DNA of 64,000 bases, taken from assembly GCA_017457955.1 (NCBI GenBank), contig JAFTGL010000011.1:31231-95230 (forward strand). Reading direction: 5' to 3'. The notes under the pieces were generated by a model that ran no database searches, was not told the DNA's origin, and saw only the letters and a list, made by a program, of their open reading frames with translations. Below are positions 48,545 through 56,616 of the stretch, piece by piece. Positions within the stretch are counted from its first letter, which is position 1. Every line of letters starts with the position of its first letter. The stretch is from Ruminococcus sp. Its GTDB lineage: Bacteria > Bacillota > Clostridia > Oscillospirales > Acutalibacteraceae. The position numbers and the translations under genes are program-made.

Positions 48545-51259
48545 ATGTCCGTCTGTGTGATCGTTCCTTATATGGAATCCTCAGATTTTATCCTGAAAAC
48601 CGCCGATTCCGTCAAGAATCAGAAAAAGGTGAATACCGCCGGGATCGGACTGCTGGTCGCCGACGCAAGCTGTGAGCAGAACGCCGCGCAGAAGCTGTCC
48701 GCTTACAGCAACGTCAAGGTCGTCGCCTGTCCCGACGCGAAGAACGAAGCCGAAGCCTACAACGCCGCGCTCAAAGACCTCAGCGCCGACTACGCGATCG
48801 CGGCGCGTCCGGGCGACGTGTTCGGCAGTCACTACTTCATGAACGCGTTAAAGGCGGTCGGCAATAAGAAAAGCTATGCCTTCGCCGCGCCGGTACGCTT
48901 CTGTATCAATCCCGTCTACACCCGCTACAAATACATCAACCGCACCAACGTCCCGCAAAAGTATCTGAACACCGTCGCGGATATCCGTGTCAATCCGAGC
49001 TTGTTGCAGATGGAGCTGGACGGCAACATCATCAACAGCGAGGTGCTCAAGAAGTATTCCGCCGATACAACGCTCAAATATGAGTACTTCCACGATATCA
49101 TGATCCGCCTGCAGAAGGATCACCCGACCTACTACGCGATGGGAGAAGCGAACTTCAACACCTTCATGCCGCTGAGCGACGACTCGGCGTACTTTGTTCC
49201 GTCCAACGACGTCAGCTGGTACCGCGAGTCTGTCGAGAGCTTCCTGCTCCCGCTCGCTAAGCGCTATCAAAACGCCGACGGCACCCTTCCCTATTTCATC
49301 CAGTTCTACCTGATGTACGCGGTCTCGGCAAGGTTCCTCGCGAACATGAACAACCGCAACAAGCGCAATATGAGCACCGAGGAGCTCGACAGCTTCTTTG
49401 ACGCGTGCAAAAAGGTACTGGGCCTGCTCGACGACACCATCATCCTCAACGCGGGCAAGTACAAGGCGCTCGGCTACAGCGAAGAAGCCGCCGAGATGTT
49501 CTACATGCTCAAATATGATCAGACCCTCTACACCATGCCCCAGCACCTGAGCGAAGGCAACGAGGACGTCGCGCTCGATGTGAATGACGTCGTCGTCGCC
49601 CGTATGCAGGGCCAGAGAGTCGGTCTGCATGTGCTGGATTACTGCGACGGCAAGCTGCTGCTCGACGGCTCCTTCCGTCAGGTATTCAACCTCAACAATA
49701 TCGAACTCTACGCGGTATGGAACGGCGAGCGCATTGACCTTGTCGACAACGACCGCTACTCGCTGACCAAATACTTCGGCATCAGCGCTTACAAAAAATT
49801 CACCTTCCGTCTGGAGTTGCCCATCGACGACAGCAGAGCGAAGCAGAAGCTGAGCTTCTTCGCGCAGTACAAGAACACCCGCGTGCCGCTGCAGTACTCC
49901 TACCTGCACCACTGGGCGAAGTTCGCGGGCTCTCCCGCGGGCGGCTACTGGCGCTTCAACAAATACATGGCGACCATCGCCGACAACCGCGACATCATCA
50001 TCGAGCGCGCCTCAGCGGGCAAGACCTTCAAGCGTGAGCTGATGTACCTGCCGCGCGTATTCATGGAGAGCAAGCGCGTTTTCATCACCCGCGTACAGTA
50101 CTGGCTGACGCGTCCGTTCTACAAGAACAAGCGTATCTGGCTGATGTACGACAAGCTCTACAAGGGCGGCGACAGCTGTGAGTACCTCTACCGCTTCTGC
50201 AAAGGCAAGCGCGACGGCGTCACCCGCTACTACATCATCGACAAGAACACCTCCGACTACCGCAACATGAAGAAGGACGGCCTTCACCCCGTCAAAACAG
50301 GCTCTTTGAAGCACAAGATGGCGTTCCTCAACGCGGATATCACGCTGATCACCAACTCCCAGACCTTCCCCTTCAACGGCTACAGTCTGGACAGATCCCG
50401 CTTCATCCGCGACCTGTGCAACTTCCCGACTATGTGCCTGCAGCACGGACTGTCGGTGCAGAAGTGCGCGATGGCGCAGCAGCGCATCATCGACAACACC
50501 CGCATGTACTTCATCGCGTCGAAGTATGAGGAAAAGAACTTGAACGGTCACGTCTACGGCTACAAGGATACGGGTATCCTCAAAATGACCGGTATCGGAC
50601 GCTATGACGGACTCATCAACAACGACCAGAAGCAGATCCTCATCACCCCGACGTGGCGCATGTACAACGCCATGCCCGTCACCACCAGCGAGGGCGAACA
50701 GCGCTCCTATAACCCCGACTTCAAGAACACGGTCTACTACCGTATCTATAACGACCTCATCAACAATGAGAAGCTGATCGAGACCGCCAAGCGCACCGGC
50801 TACGCCATCAAGTACCTGCTCCACCCGATCCTTTCGGCACAGGTGAACGACTACACCCCCGACCCGTACGTCGAGGTCATTTCCTCGGTCGGCGACATGA
50901 GCTACGAGAAGATCCTCACCGAGTCGAGCCTGATGGTCACCGACTACTCGGGCGTACAGTTCGACTTTGCGTACATGAAAAAGCCTCTCGTCTACTTCCA
51001 CCCCGACGAGCTGCCCGCTCACTATGACGACGGCGGCTTCTTCTACGACACGATGGGCTTCGGCGAGATCTGCACCACCTCGGCTCAGCTGGTCGACACC
51101 CTCTGCGCCTACATGGAAAGCGGCTGTCAGATGAAGCCCGAGTACATCGCGAGGGTAGACGACTTTTATCACTATGACGACCACAACAACTGTCAGAGGA
51201 TCTATGACGAGATCATGAAATTCCAACAGCAGGTCGACAGGGACAAGCTCAGAAAATAA
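48545..51259 (+). CDS. TagF-like CDP-glycerol:polyglycerophosphate transferase with N-terminal GT2-like domain
   Basis: 904 residues from ATG 48545 (AAAGGGG well spaced; ATG 48539 is too close). Residues 1-230 resemble a family-2 glycosyltransferase (VCVIVPYMESSDFILKTADS, LLVADASCEQ), but the DXD position reads RPGD, so activity is doubtful. The C-terminal ~370 residues are the CDP-glycerol glycerophosphotransferase domain: WLMYDKLYKGGDSCEYLYRF, TMCLQHGLSVQK with the catalytic-type His near 635, and VTDYSGVQFDFAYMKKPLVYF near 797-817. It would add glycerol- or ribitol-phosphate units to a membrane-associated teichoic-acid-like polymer. No membrane helix is present; it binds the membrane peripherally. 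Confidence 0.85.
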   Translation: MSVCVIVPYMESSDFILKTADSVKNQKKVNTAGIGLLVADASCEQNAAQKLSAYSNVKVVACPDAKNEAEAYNAALKDLSADYAIAARPGDVFGSHYFMNALKAVGNKKSYAFAAPVRFCINPVYTRYKYINRTNVPQKYLNTVADIRVNPSLLQMELDGNIINSEVLKKYSADTTLKYEYFHDIMIRLQKDHPTYYAMGEANFNTFMPLSDDSAYFVPSNDVSWYRESVESFLLPLAKRYQNADGTLPYFIQFYLMYAVSARFLANMNNRNKRNMSTEELDSFFDACKKVLGLLDDTIILNAGKYKALGYSEEAAEMFYMLKYDQTLYTMPQHLSEGNEDVALDVNDVVVARMQGQRVGLHVLDYCDGKLLLDGSFRQVFNLNNIELYAVWNGERIDLVDNDRYSLTKYFGISAYKKFTFRLELPIDDSRAKQKLSFFAQYKNTRVPLQYSYLHHWAKFAGSPAGGYWRFNKYMATIADNRDIIIERASAGKTFKRELMYLPRVFMESKRVFITRVQYWLTRPFYKNKRIWLMYDKLYKGGDSCEYLYRFCKGKRDGVTRYYIIDKNTSDYRNMKKDGLHPVKTGSLKHKMAFLNADITLITNSQTFPFNGYSLDRSRFIRDLCNFPTMCLQHGLSVQKCAMAQQRIIDNTRMYFIASKYEEKNLNGHVYGYKDTGILKMTGIGRYDGLINNDQKQILITPTWRMYNAMPVTTSEGEQRSYNPDFKNTVYYRIYNDLINNEKLIETAKRTGYAIKYLLHPILSAQVNDYTPDPYVEVISSVGDMSYEKILTESSLMVTDYSGVQFDFAYMKKPLVYFHPDELPAHYDDGGFFYDTMGFGEICTTSAQLVDTLCAYMESGCQMKPEYIARVDDFYHYDDHNNCQRIYDEIMKFQQQVDRDKLRK

Positions 51260-51272
51260 TATTTGATAAAGC

Positions 51273-51300
51273 GAAGCGCTCCGAAAGGGGCGCTTTCTTG
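51273..51300 (+). terminator. Terminator of the TagF-like gene
   Basis: GAAGCGCTCC pairs with GGGGCGCTTT (one G-U), GAAA loop, followed by CTTG. Confidence 0.75.
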
Positions 51301-51387
51301 TTGCATATCAAAACCTTTTATACTAAGATAAAAATGTTGAAACCAAAATCGTATCTGATGTGTGTATTAAGTGAAGGGGGGAACATC

Positions 51388-51882
51388 ATGGGCAAGCACC
51401 ACGGCGCGCTGTACGCGGGACTGAGCTACGAAGAAACAGTGCGCAAGTATGCCCAAAACGTTTCCTCTGCCTGCGTGATGCGGCTGCAAAACTGGGCTGA
51501 CGCCGAGGATTGCTTCCAAAACACCTTCTTGAAGCTGTATCAGAAATCCCCCGAATTCAACGACGAGAGCCACCTCAAGGCGTGGCTGCTGCGGGTCGCG
51601 ATCAACGAGTGCAAGAACTACATCCGCGACAACCGCAGACAGCTCCCCTTGGACAGCGTGATCGAAAAACCTGCCCCTTCCGCCGAGGACGACGTCGATC
51701 TCTCCTGGGCGCTGATGAAACTGGAGGACGACTATCGCGAGGTCGTCTACCTGTACTATGTCGAGCGCATGAGGGTCAAAGAGATCAGCGCTGTCCTCGG
51801 TAAAAACCCCAACACGGTCAAGACCATGCTGCACCGCGGCAGAGAAAAGCTCAAGAAGATCTACGGAGGTGACGGCAGATGA
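51388..51882 (+). CDS. ECF-type RNA polymerase sigma factor (second)
   Basis: 164 residues from ATG 51388 (GGGGG upstream). Sigma-2: CVMRLQNWADAEDCFQNTFLKLYQ; sigma-4: LEDDYREVVYLYYVERMRVKEISAVLGKNPNTVKTMLHRGREKL. Its TGA overlaps the ATG of the next gene, a membrane protein, the usual layout of an ECF sigma with its anti-sigma factor. A GAAACC...CGTAT pair in the leader (51339-51355) hints at self-recognition, but the spacing is too short to be convincing. Confidence 0.93.
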   Translation: MGKHHGALYAGLSYEETVRKYAQNVSSACVMRLQNWADAEDCFQNTFLKLYQKSPEFNDESHLKAWLLRVAINECKNYIRDNRRQLPLDSVIEKPAPSAEDDVDLSWALMKLEDDYREVVYLYYVERMRVKEISAVLGKNPNTVKTMLHRGREKLKKIYGGDGR

Positions 51883-52919
51883 AAAAAGCAAATTTTGATA
51901 CGCTGAAAAATCTCCCTGTCCCCGAGAGCTGGATCGAGAACGCTCTCTTGATCCCCGGGCAGGAGAAAAAGAAAGCCGCAGTCATCCCGTTTTGGCGCAG
52001 AAAGGGCGCGATTGCCCTCGCGGCGAGTCTGGTGCTGGTCAGCGTGCTGAGCGTCATCCTGTTCTCACAGATCGACACGAAGCCGCCGCTGAAAACAAAA
52101 TCCACGGCAACCGAAAGCGTCTCGCCCACCGAAGTCATTGGCGACAGCACCACAGATCCAACCCCCGAGGAAGCAACAGAGCCGAAAACCGTTATCGACA
52201 GGGTAAAGGACGTCATCGACTCGATCTTCCATACACCGACCGAAACACAGGGCTCAGGCAGTACAAATCCGACGACCGCTTCCGATCACAAAAAGAATAC
52301 CCCGACCGAGCCGCAGGCGCAAAGCCCGACGGCAAAGCCGGGAACGAGACCGACAGAAAGCGCAAAGCCGAGCGAAGTCCTCAGCCCGACGCAGGGCGAA
52401 AAGGCGACAGAAACGCCCGTCTACCCCACCGCGCCGCAAAGAGAGACCGAGGAGCCGTCCCCGACCGAAGATTGCTTCGATCCGACCTACGCGCCCGACC
52501 GCACAGAGCCTGCATGGGAAGAGCCTACCTATGCTCCCGATCACACGGGACCGGCACAAGACCCAAACACGCCGACAGAACCAAATGTCAGACCTACTAT
52601 TGATCCAAACTATGTACCTGAAACAGTTTCGCCGACTTTCTACACAACGATACAAAGATCAATCCCTGCCAGCTGGATACCCCAAGGGAGTGTATTGTAT
52701 ATCAAGTTGGAAGATTCTAAGGGAGAACTGATAGGTGATTCTAATCTGTATTCCGATCAACATCTGCTTCCGATTTTAGGACAAAAAGATAATCAAGTTG
52801 AATTCTCTTATACACCGAATACGTATGGAATCATAACAAAGAATGACAAATATCGCTATACCATCTACAACCAGTATGGGATAACAGTTTTTCACGCCTA
52901 CCAAACCTTAAAACCGTAA
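51879..52919 (+). CDS. Membrane-anchored anti-sigma-like protein with Thr/Pro-rich stalk
   Basis: 346 residues; ATGA overlap with the sigma gene, GGAGGTGA upstream. Cytoplasmic segment of ~44 residues (KNLPVPESWIENALLIP), one membrane helix (AIALAASLVLVSVLSVILF), then a ~180-residue Thr/Pro/Glu-rich stalk (PTE, PTA and SPT units) and a C-terminal ~90-residue beta-type domain (IPASWIPQGSVLYIKLEDSK...YRYTIYNQYGITVFHAYQTL). From about 52590 the DNA becomes clearly AT-richer, so the outer domain may be a later addition. Role inferred from gene order: it holds the ECF sigma at the membrane and senses an envelope signal. Confidence 0.75.
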   Translation: MKKANFDTLKNLPVPESWIENALLIPGQEKKKAAVIPFWRRKGAIALAASLVLVSVLSVILFSQIDTKPPLKTKSTATESVSPTEVIGDSTTDPTPEEATEPKTVIDRVKDVIDSIFHTPTETQGSGSTNPTTASDHKKNTPTEPQAQSPTAKPGTRPTESAKPSEVLSPTQGEKATETPVYPTAPQRETEEPSPTEDCFDPTYAPDRTEPAWEEPTYAPDHTGPAQDPNTPTEPNVRPTIDPNYVPETVSPTFYTTIQRSIPASWIPQGSVLYIKLEDSKGELIGDSNLYSDQHLLPILGQKDNQVEFSYTPNTYGIITKNDKYRYTIYNQYGITVFHAYQTLKP

Positions 52920-52931
52920 TAGACAATTTGA

Positions 52932-53001
52932 CAGAAGGGGAATCGTGCATATGCTTTTGAGAAGAAGTATATGTATGACTCCCTTTTTCTGCGCCTTTTT
53001 T
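52932..53001 (+). terminator. Long imperfect terminator hairpin after the anti-sigma-like gene
   Basis: CAGAAGGGGA... on the left and ...TCCCTTTTTCTG on the right pair across a ~30-bp interrupted stem (inner GCATAT/GTATATG), followed by GCGCCTTTTTT. Confidence 0.65.
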
Positions 53002-53024
53002 AAAGAAAAGTGAGTGTTTTTAAC

Positions 53025-54740
53025 ATGAAAAATCATTCTGTCGGGCGTACGCCGCAGGGGATGTTTCTCCTGATGCGGCGTCACCCGTATCTTTTGACGA
53101 TCCTGCTGTGTGCCTTGCTGCTGCCCTTCGGCTTTGCCGACAGAGCGAAGCTGACGACCGCAAGCTACATATACCTCGGTATCACGCTGTCCGTCCTGTT
53201 TGCCGCCGCGGTGTTCTTCTTCCGCTTGGGTCTGAATCTGAAAGAAAATCTGCTTTTGTGCGGTATCTTCACGGCGGGCGTGACCGCCGCGATGCTGACC
53301 GTCGGCTGTGTCGCGGACAGAACGACCGCCATCGCCGTGATCGCGCTGATCGCCGCCGTCGGCGCGGCAGTGTTCATACGGCGGTTTTCTACGCTTGATT
53401 TCAGGAAGATCATCACGCTGATGCTCCTGCTTGGGATCGCGATACGCTTCGTCTATGTGCTGTATACCGGCTCGGGCGACCGTCAGCACGACGTGGGCTT
53501 CTTCAACCACACGTGGGGTCATGCCAATTACATCGAATACTGGTACAGCAACGGCTTGAAGTTGCCCGACTTTGACGTCAGGAGCATCTGGCAGTACTAT
53601 CACCCGCCATTCCACCACCTCTTGATGGCGCTGCTGCTGCGGGCGCTGACCACGCTGGGCGTCGAGTATCTGACGGCATGCGAGGCGCTGCAAATACTGC
53701 CGATGCTGTACTCCTCGCTGGCGATGATTGTCTGCTATCGCATTTTTCGCATGATAGGTCTGAGGGATAACCCGCTGATCGCGGCGACGGCGATCGTGTG
53801 CTTTCACCCGACCTTCATCCTTTTCGGCGGCGCGTTCAACAACGATATGCTGCTTATGCTGATGGTGATGAGCGCGGTGATGTGGGGGCTGAGGTGGTAC
53901 CGCGAGCCGACGATGAAGCACATCATCCCCCTTTCTTTGTGTATCGGACTCGGTATGATGACAAAGCTCTCGGGCTGGATGGTCGCGCCCTCGGTGGCGC
54001 TCCTGTTTTTGGTCGTCCTGATACGCAACATCAAAAAGCCGCTGAGATATATCGGGCAATATGTGGTTTTCGGCGTCATCTGCGTACCGCTCGGGATATG
54101 GTGGCAGGTGCGGAATCTGATCAAATTCAACGTTCCGCTGACCTTTGTGCCCATACTGAGCACAAATGACCCGATCTACTCGGGCAACCTCAGCCTGAGC
54201 GAACGTCTCCTGAATTTCGGCGGACAGCAGTTTTCCTACGTCTACGACGCGTACACCGCCTACGGCGCGCCGTATAACGAGTTCAACCCCACCTATGGGC
54301 TGTTCAAGACGGCGATCTTCGACGAAGGTACCAACAGTATTACGGCAGAGCATTTTCCGCAGATCACGGTGACCGCTCCGATTTTGTACTGGATTTCGGT
54401 CGTGCTGTTCCTGACGTGCTTTATCTGCTTTATCCGCATGATGATAAAGAAAAGCAGATATTTGGACGGCATGGAGCGCGTGTATTTCGCGGGGATCATG
54501 GCAGTACACCTGATAAGCTACTATCTGTTCTGCTTCGCCTATCCCTTCACCTGTACGATGAACATCCGCTACTGCATGCCCGTTATCCCCCTGTGCGCGA
54601 TGGGCTTGGCGCTCGCCCTGCAAAGCGCGGGAAACAGCAAAAAGGTAGTGTGGTTCAAAAGGAGCATGTACATACTCAGCGGCGTATTCTGCGCGATGAG
54701 CTATCTGGTCTATACGCAGATCGGCATGACGGTCGCATAA
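53025..54740 (+). CDS. GT39/ArnT-like integral-membrane glycosyltransferase
   Basis: 571 residues from ATG 53025 (GTG 53010 is the alternative; neither has a strong Shine-Dalgarno). About 12 membrane helices. The first outer loop has the acidic/His pattern GSGDRQHDVGFFNHTWGHANYI and IWQYYHPPFHHLLMALLLR, corresponding to the D-x-x..Y..PP loop of lipid-linked-sugar-dependent GT-C enzymes (protein O-mannosyl/ArnT type). It would transfer a sugar from a polyprenyl carrier to an extracellular acceptor, plausibly the polymer made by neighbouring genes or the Thr/Pro-rich stalk encoded just upstream (inference). Confidence 0.78.
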   Translation: MKNHSVGRTPQGMFLLMRRHPYLLTILLCALLLPFGFADRAKLTTASYIYLGITLSVLFAAAVFFFRLGLNLKENLLLCGIFTAGVTAAMLTVGCVADRTTAIAVIALIAAVGAAVFIRRFSTLDFRKIITLMLLLGIAIRFVYVLYTGSGDRQHDVGFFNHTWGHANYIEYWYSNGLKLPDFDVRSIWQYYHPPFHHLLMALLLRALTTLGVEYLTACEALQILPMLYSSLAMIVCYRIFRMIGLRDNPLIAATAIVCFHPTFILFGGAFNNDMLLMLMVMSAVMWGLRWYREPTMKHIIPLSLCIGLGMMTKLSGWMVAPSVALLFLVVLIRNIKKPLRYIGQYVVFGVICVPLGIWWQVRNLIKFNVPLTFVPILSTNDPIYSGNLSLSERLLNFGGQQFSYVYDAYTAYGAPYNEFNPTYGLFKTAIFDEGTNSITAEHFPQITVTAPILYWISVVLFLTCFICFIRMMIKKSRYLDGMERVYFAGIMAVHLISYYLFCFAYPFTCTMNIRYCMPVIPLCAMGLALALQSAGNSKKVVWFKRSMYILSGVFCAMSYLVYTQIGMTVA

Positions 54741-54741
54741 G

Positions 54742-54768
54742 AAAAAGCACCCGCAAGGGTGCTTTTTT
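54742..54768 (+). terminator. Terminator of the GT39-like gene
   Basis: AAAAAGCACCC/GGGTGCTTTTTT with a GCAA loop; symmetrical enough to act in both directions for the convergent gene. Confidence 0.92.
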
Positions 54769-54780
54769 GCGTTTCTTCGA

Positions 54781-54999
54781 TCACGGAAAAGTCCATTCTC
54801 CGTTTTGGTAGTCTTTATAGCAATCGGAACAAACCGTCGTATCGACCGTGCCGACCATGATGTAGTGCGGGGTATCAAACTTTGTCCGATGACAGTGATC
54901 GCAGTAGAGCATCTCCTTCACCGAACAGGCGGAAAAGCAGAGCAGCAGGATCAAAGACAGGAGCAGTATCTGTAAGACAAAACGAATCTTCTTGTACAT
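54781..54999 (-). CDS. Small lipoprotein with a four-cysteine zinc-finger-like motif
   Basis: 72 residues. The lipoprotein signal FVLQILLLSLILLLCFSAC ends at Cys25. The mature ~47 residues contain CDHC and, ~20 residues on, CSDC, a treble-clef/zinc-ribbon spacing that is unusual outside the cell. AAAGGAA precedes ATG 54999. It lies 20 bp after the XRE-type membrane regulator gene and is probably co-transcribed with it. Function not known; metal or redox sensing is possible. Confidence 0.75.
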   Translation of the reverse strand: MYKKIRFVLQILLLSLILLLCFSACSVKEMLYCDHCHRTKFDTPHYIMVGTVDTTVCSDCYKDYQNGEWTFP

Positions 55000-55019
55000 G
55001 ATATATTCCTTTCGGCGAT

Positions 55020-56075
55020 TCAGTAACCTCTCGGAAAACAGCGTATGCCGTACTTCGCAAGAATATTATGAACGGTATTTGTCTCGGCATCAGACAGCGT
55101 AAAGAACAGCATGCCGTATTTCACGGTACCGCAGCTGTCTAACCCGGGCAGGAAGGTCGCTGCACCCACGCGGATCGCAAGAGAATCTTTGTCAAAGCCG
55201 CAGGCGGGATTGTCGAAATACAGCTCCTTGCCGCTGAAAATGCCGCTGATCTGCTCCACGTCCTCTTCGGAAAGCCGGCAGGTATTTCCGTTACTGTCCA
55301 CCTCTACCTGAGCGCGGATCGGTATACGTACCGCAGAGAAAAAGAATACAGCTAAGCCGATCAGCAGAAGGACGGCGACCGCGATCCAAACCTTTTTATG
55401 CTTCATCCGATCCCTCCTCGAACTTCTCTGATAAACCAAAAACAGGATCACGGCAAGGAGCAATACGATCACTGCCGTCCAGATATCAGGCATGAACAGA
55501 CTGCACACGCGGTAGATAAAGGACAGCGGGAAGGGCGTCAGCACCAGAATCAACAGCCATGTGCGGTTGTGCGTCAGGCGGAAGATCTCGTCCTCGTCAT
55601 ACGCAAGGCTCAGGCGCGTCACGCCCGTCGCGTACAGCAGACCCGATACCACGGAAGCGCCGAGCGACGTCACGGCAAACAGTATCTCCCAGTGGGTATA
55701 GAACAGGGTCGGGAACGCCCAGACGCAGTAGACCTCGTTCAGCGTCCCCAAGAGTGCCGCGAAGATCGCGCAGAACAGCGAGATGGTGAACAAAATGCGG
55801 TAGATGTTATATAAGTTTTTGCGGTCTGCGACCTCGGTCACCTTCACCTCTGGGACGGGACGCTCGGCACGCTCGCCCCTGAGCAGCTCGTCGACGGTGA
55901 TATCCAGCGCGTCGGCAAGCTGAGGCAGGATGGAAACGTCAGGCAGTCCGTCGCCGTTCTCCCACTTCGATACCGTGCGGTTGCTCACGCCGAGCTTTTC
56001 GCCCAGCGCGGCTTGGGTCAGGTCTTTTTCTTTTCTCAGCCGCGCGATGAACGCGCCTGTCTTTTGATTGTCCAT
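55020..56075 (-). CDS. XRE-family regulator with membrane-embedded C-terminal part
   Basis: 351 residues. The Cro/C1 helix-turn-helix covers residues 8-64 (LRKEKDLTQAALGEKLGVSNRTVSKWENGDGLPDV). After a linker come about six membrane helices (NIYRILFTISLFCAIFAALLG onward, residues 90-255). A final ~90-residue outer domain begins VRIPIRAQVEVDSNGNTCRL. Membrane-bound one-component regulators of this type sense envelope or bilayer conditions. AAGGAG precedes ATG 56075. It sits between two lipoprotein genes on the same strand, probable partners or targets. Confidence 0.85.
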   Translation of the reverse strand: MDNQKTGAFIARLRKEKDLTQAALGEKLGVSNRTVSKWENGDGLPDVSILPQLADALDITVDELLRGERAERPVPEVKVTEVADRKNLYNIYRILFTISLFCAIFAALLGTLNEVYCVWAFPTLFYTHWEILFAVTSLGASVVSGLLYATGVTRLSLAYDEDEIFRLTHNRTWLLILVLTPFPLSFIYRVCSLFMPDIWTAVIVLLLAVILFLVYQRSSRRDRMKHKKVWIAVAVLLLIGLAVFFFSAVRIPIRAQVEVDSNGNTCRLSEEDVEQISGIFSGKELYFDNPACGFDKDSLAIRVGAATFLPGLDSCGTVKYGMLFFTLSDAETNTVHNILAKYGIRCFPRGY

Positions 56076-56084
56076 AATTTCTCC

Positions 56085-56528
56085 TTATCCGTAACCGTGA
56101 TCGACGTGCCGCCATGTGCCGCCTTTGTCGCGCACGAGTATCCATTTCCAGTACTCGTATGTCGTGTCTACCGCAAGGGTGTTCTCAACATCATATTCCG
56201 CGGCAGGGCTGACGTAAAAAGCAGAATACAGGATGATGGCTTCGTCCGCGTCATACATCTCTGGCAAGCTCTCGAATTCATTGGTGTCGTCGGTATAGCA
56301 CTCTGTCATCAACTCGTCACCCGCATATTGGATGGACAGCAGAGAGCAATGATCCCAGTCCTGCGCAAAATCGCTCTTGATGACCTCGATCGCGGCGCGG
56401 ATATCCTCCTGCGTATACAGCTGTGAGGGGACGTCGATGACTTGGACACGCGACACATCCCCGCAGGCACACAGCGACAGGATCAGAACGATACAAATGA
56501 ACAGCGCGGAGATTCTTTTGACGGTCAT
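56085..56528 (-). CDS. Small lipoprotein of unknown function
   Basis: 147 residues from ATG 56528 (GAGGTG upstream). Signal ISALFICIVLILSLCAC with lipidation at the second Cys. The mature part is acidic and contains TQEDIRAAIEVIKSDFAQDWDHCSLLSIQYAGDEL and a C-terminal YEYWKWILVRDKGGTWRHVDHGYG, like the DUF4829/NTF2-type small lipoproteins of Firmicutes. Ten bp before the XRE regulator gene, so the three genes 54781-56528 likely form one operon. Not further assignable. Confidence 0.8.
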   Translation of the reverse strand: MTVKRISALFICIVLILSLCACGDVSRVQVIDVPSQLYTQEDIRAAIEVIKSDFAQDWDHCSLLSIQYAGDELMTECYTDDTNEFESLPEMYDADEAIILYSAFYVSPAAEYDVENTLAVDTTYEYWKWILVRDKGGTWRHVDHGYG

Positions 56529-56559
56529 GAGCTTCACCTCTCTTTGACAAAAGTATAAC

Positions 56560-56590
56560 ACAAAAGCCGGTTCCTGTTCAAGGAACCGGC
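56560..56590 (-). terminator. Terminator of the DUF1015 gene
   Basis: GCCGGTTCC/GGAACCGGC with a 7-nt loop; on the minus strand TTTTGTG follows. Confidence 0.85.
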
Positions 56591-56616
56591 GAAAGAATCT
56601 GTCTACGCAGCGTGGA

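Noticed and set aside
50012-51226. 404-codon minus-strand frame
   Set aside because: Antisense of the TagF-like gene; Val/Asp-rich composition typical of reverse-frame artefacts.
52908-54878. 656-codon minus-strand frame
   Set aside because: His/Gln/Arg-rich antisense of the GT39-like membrane protein; its plus strand has regular membrane helices.
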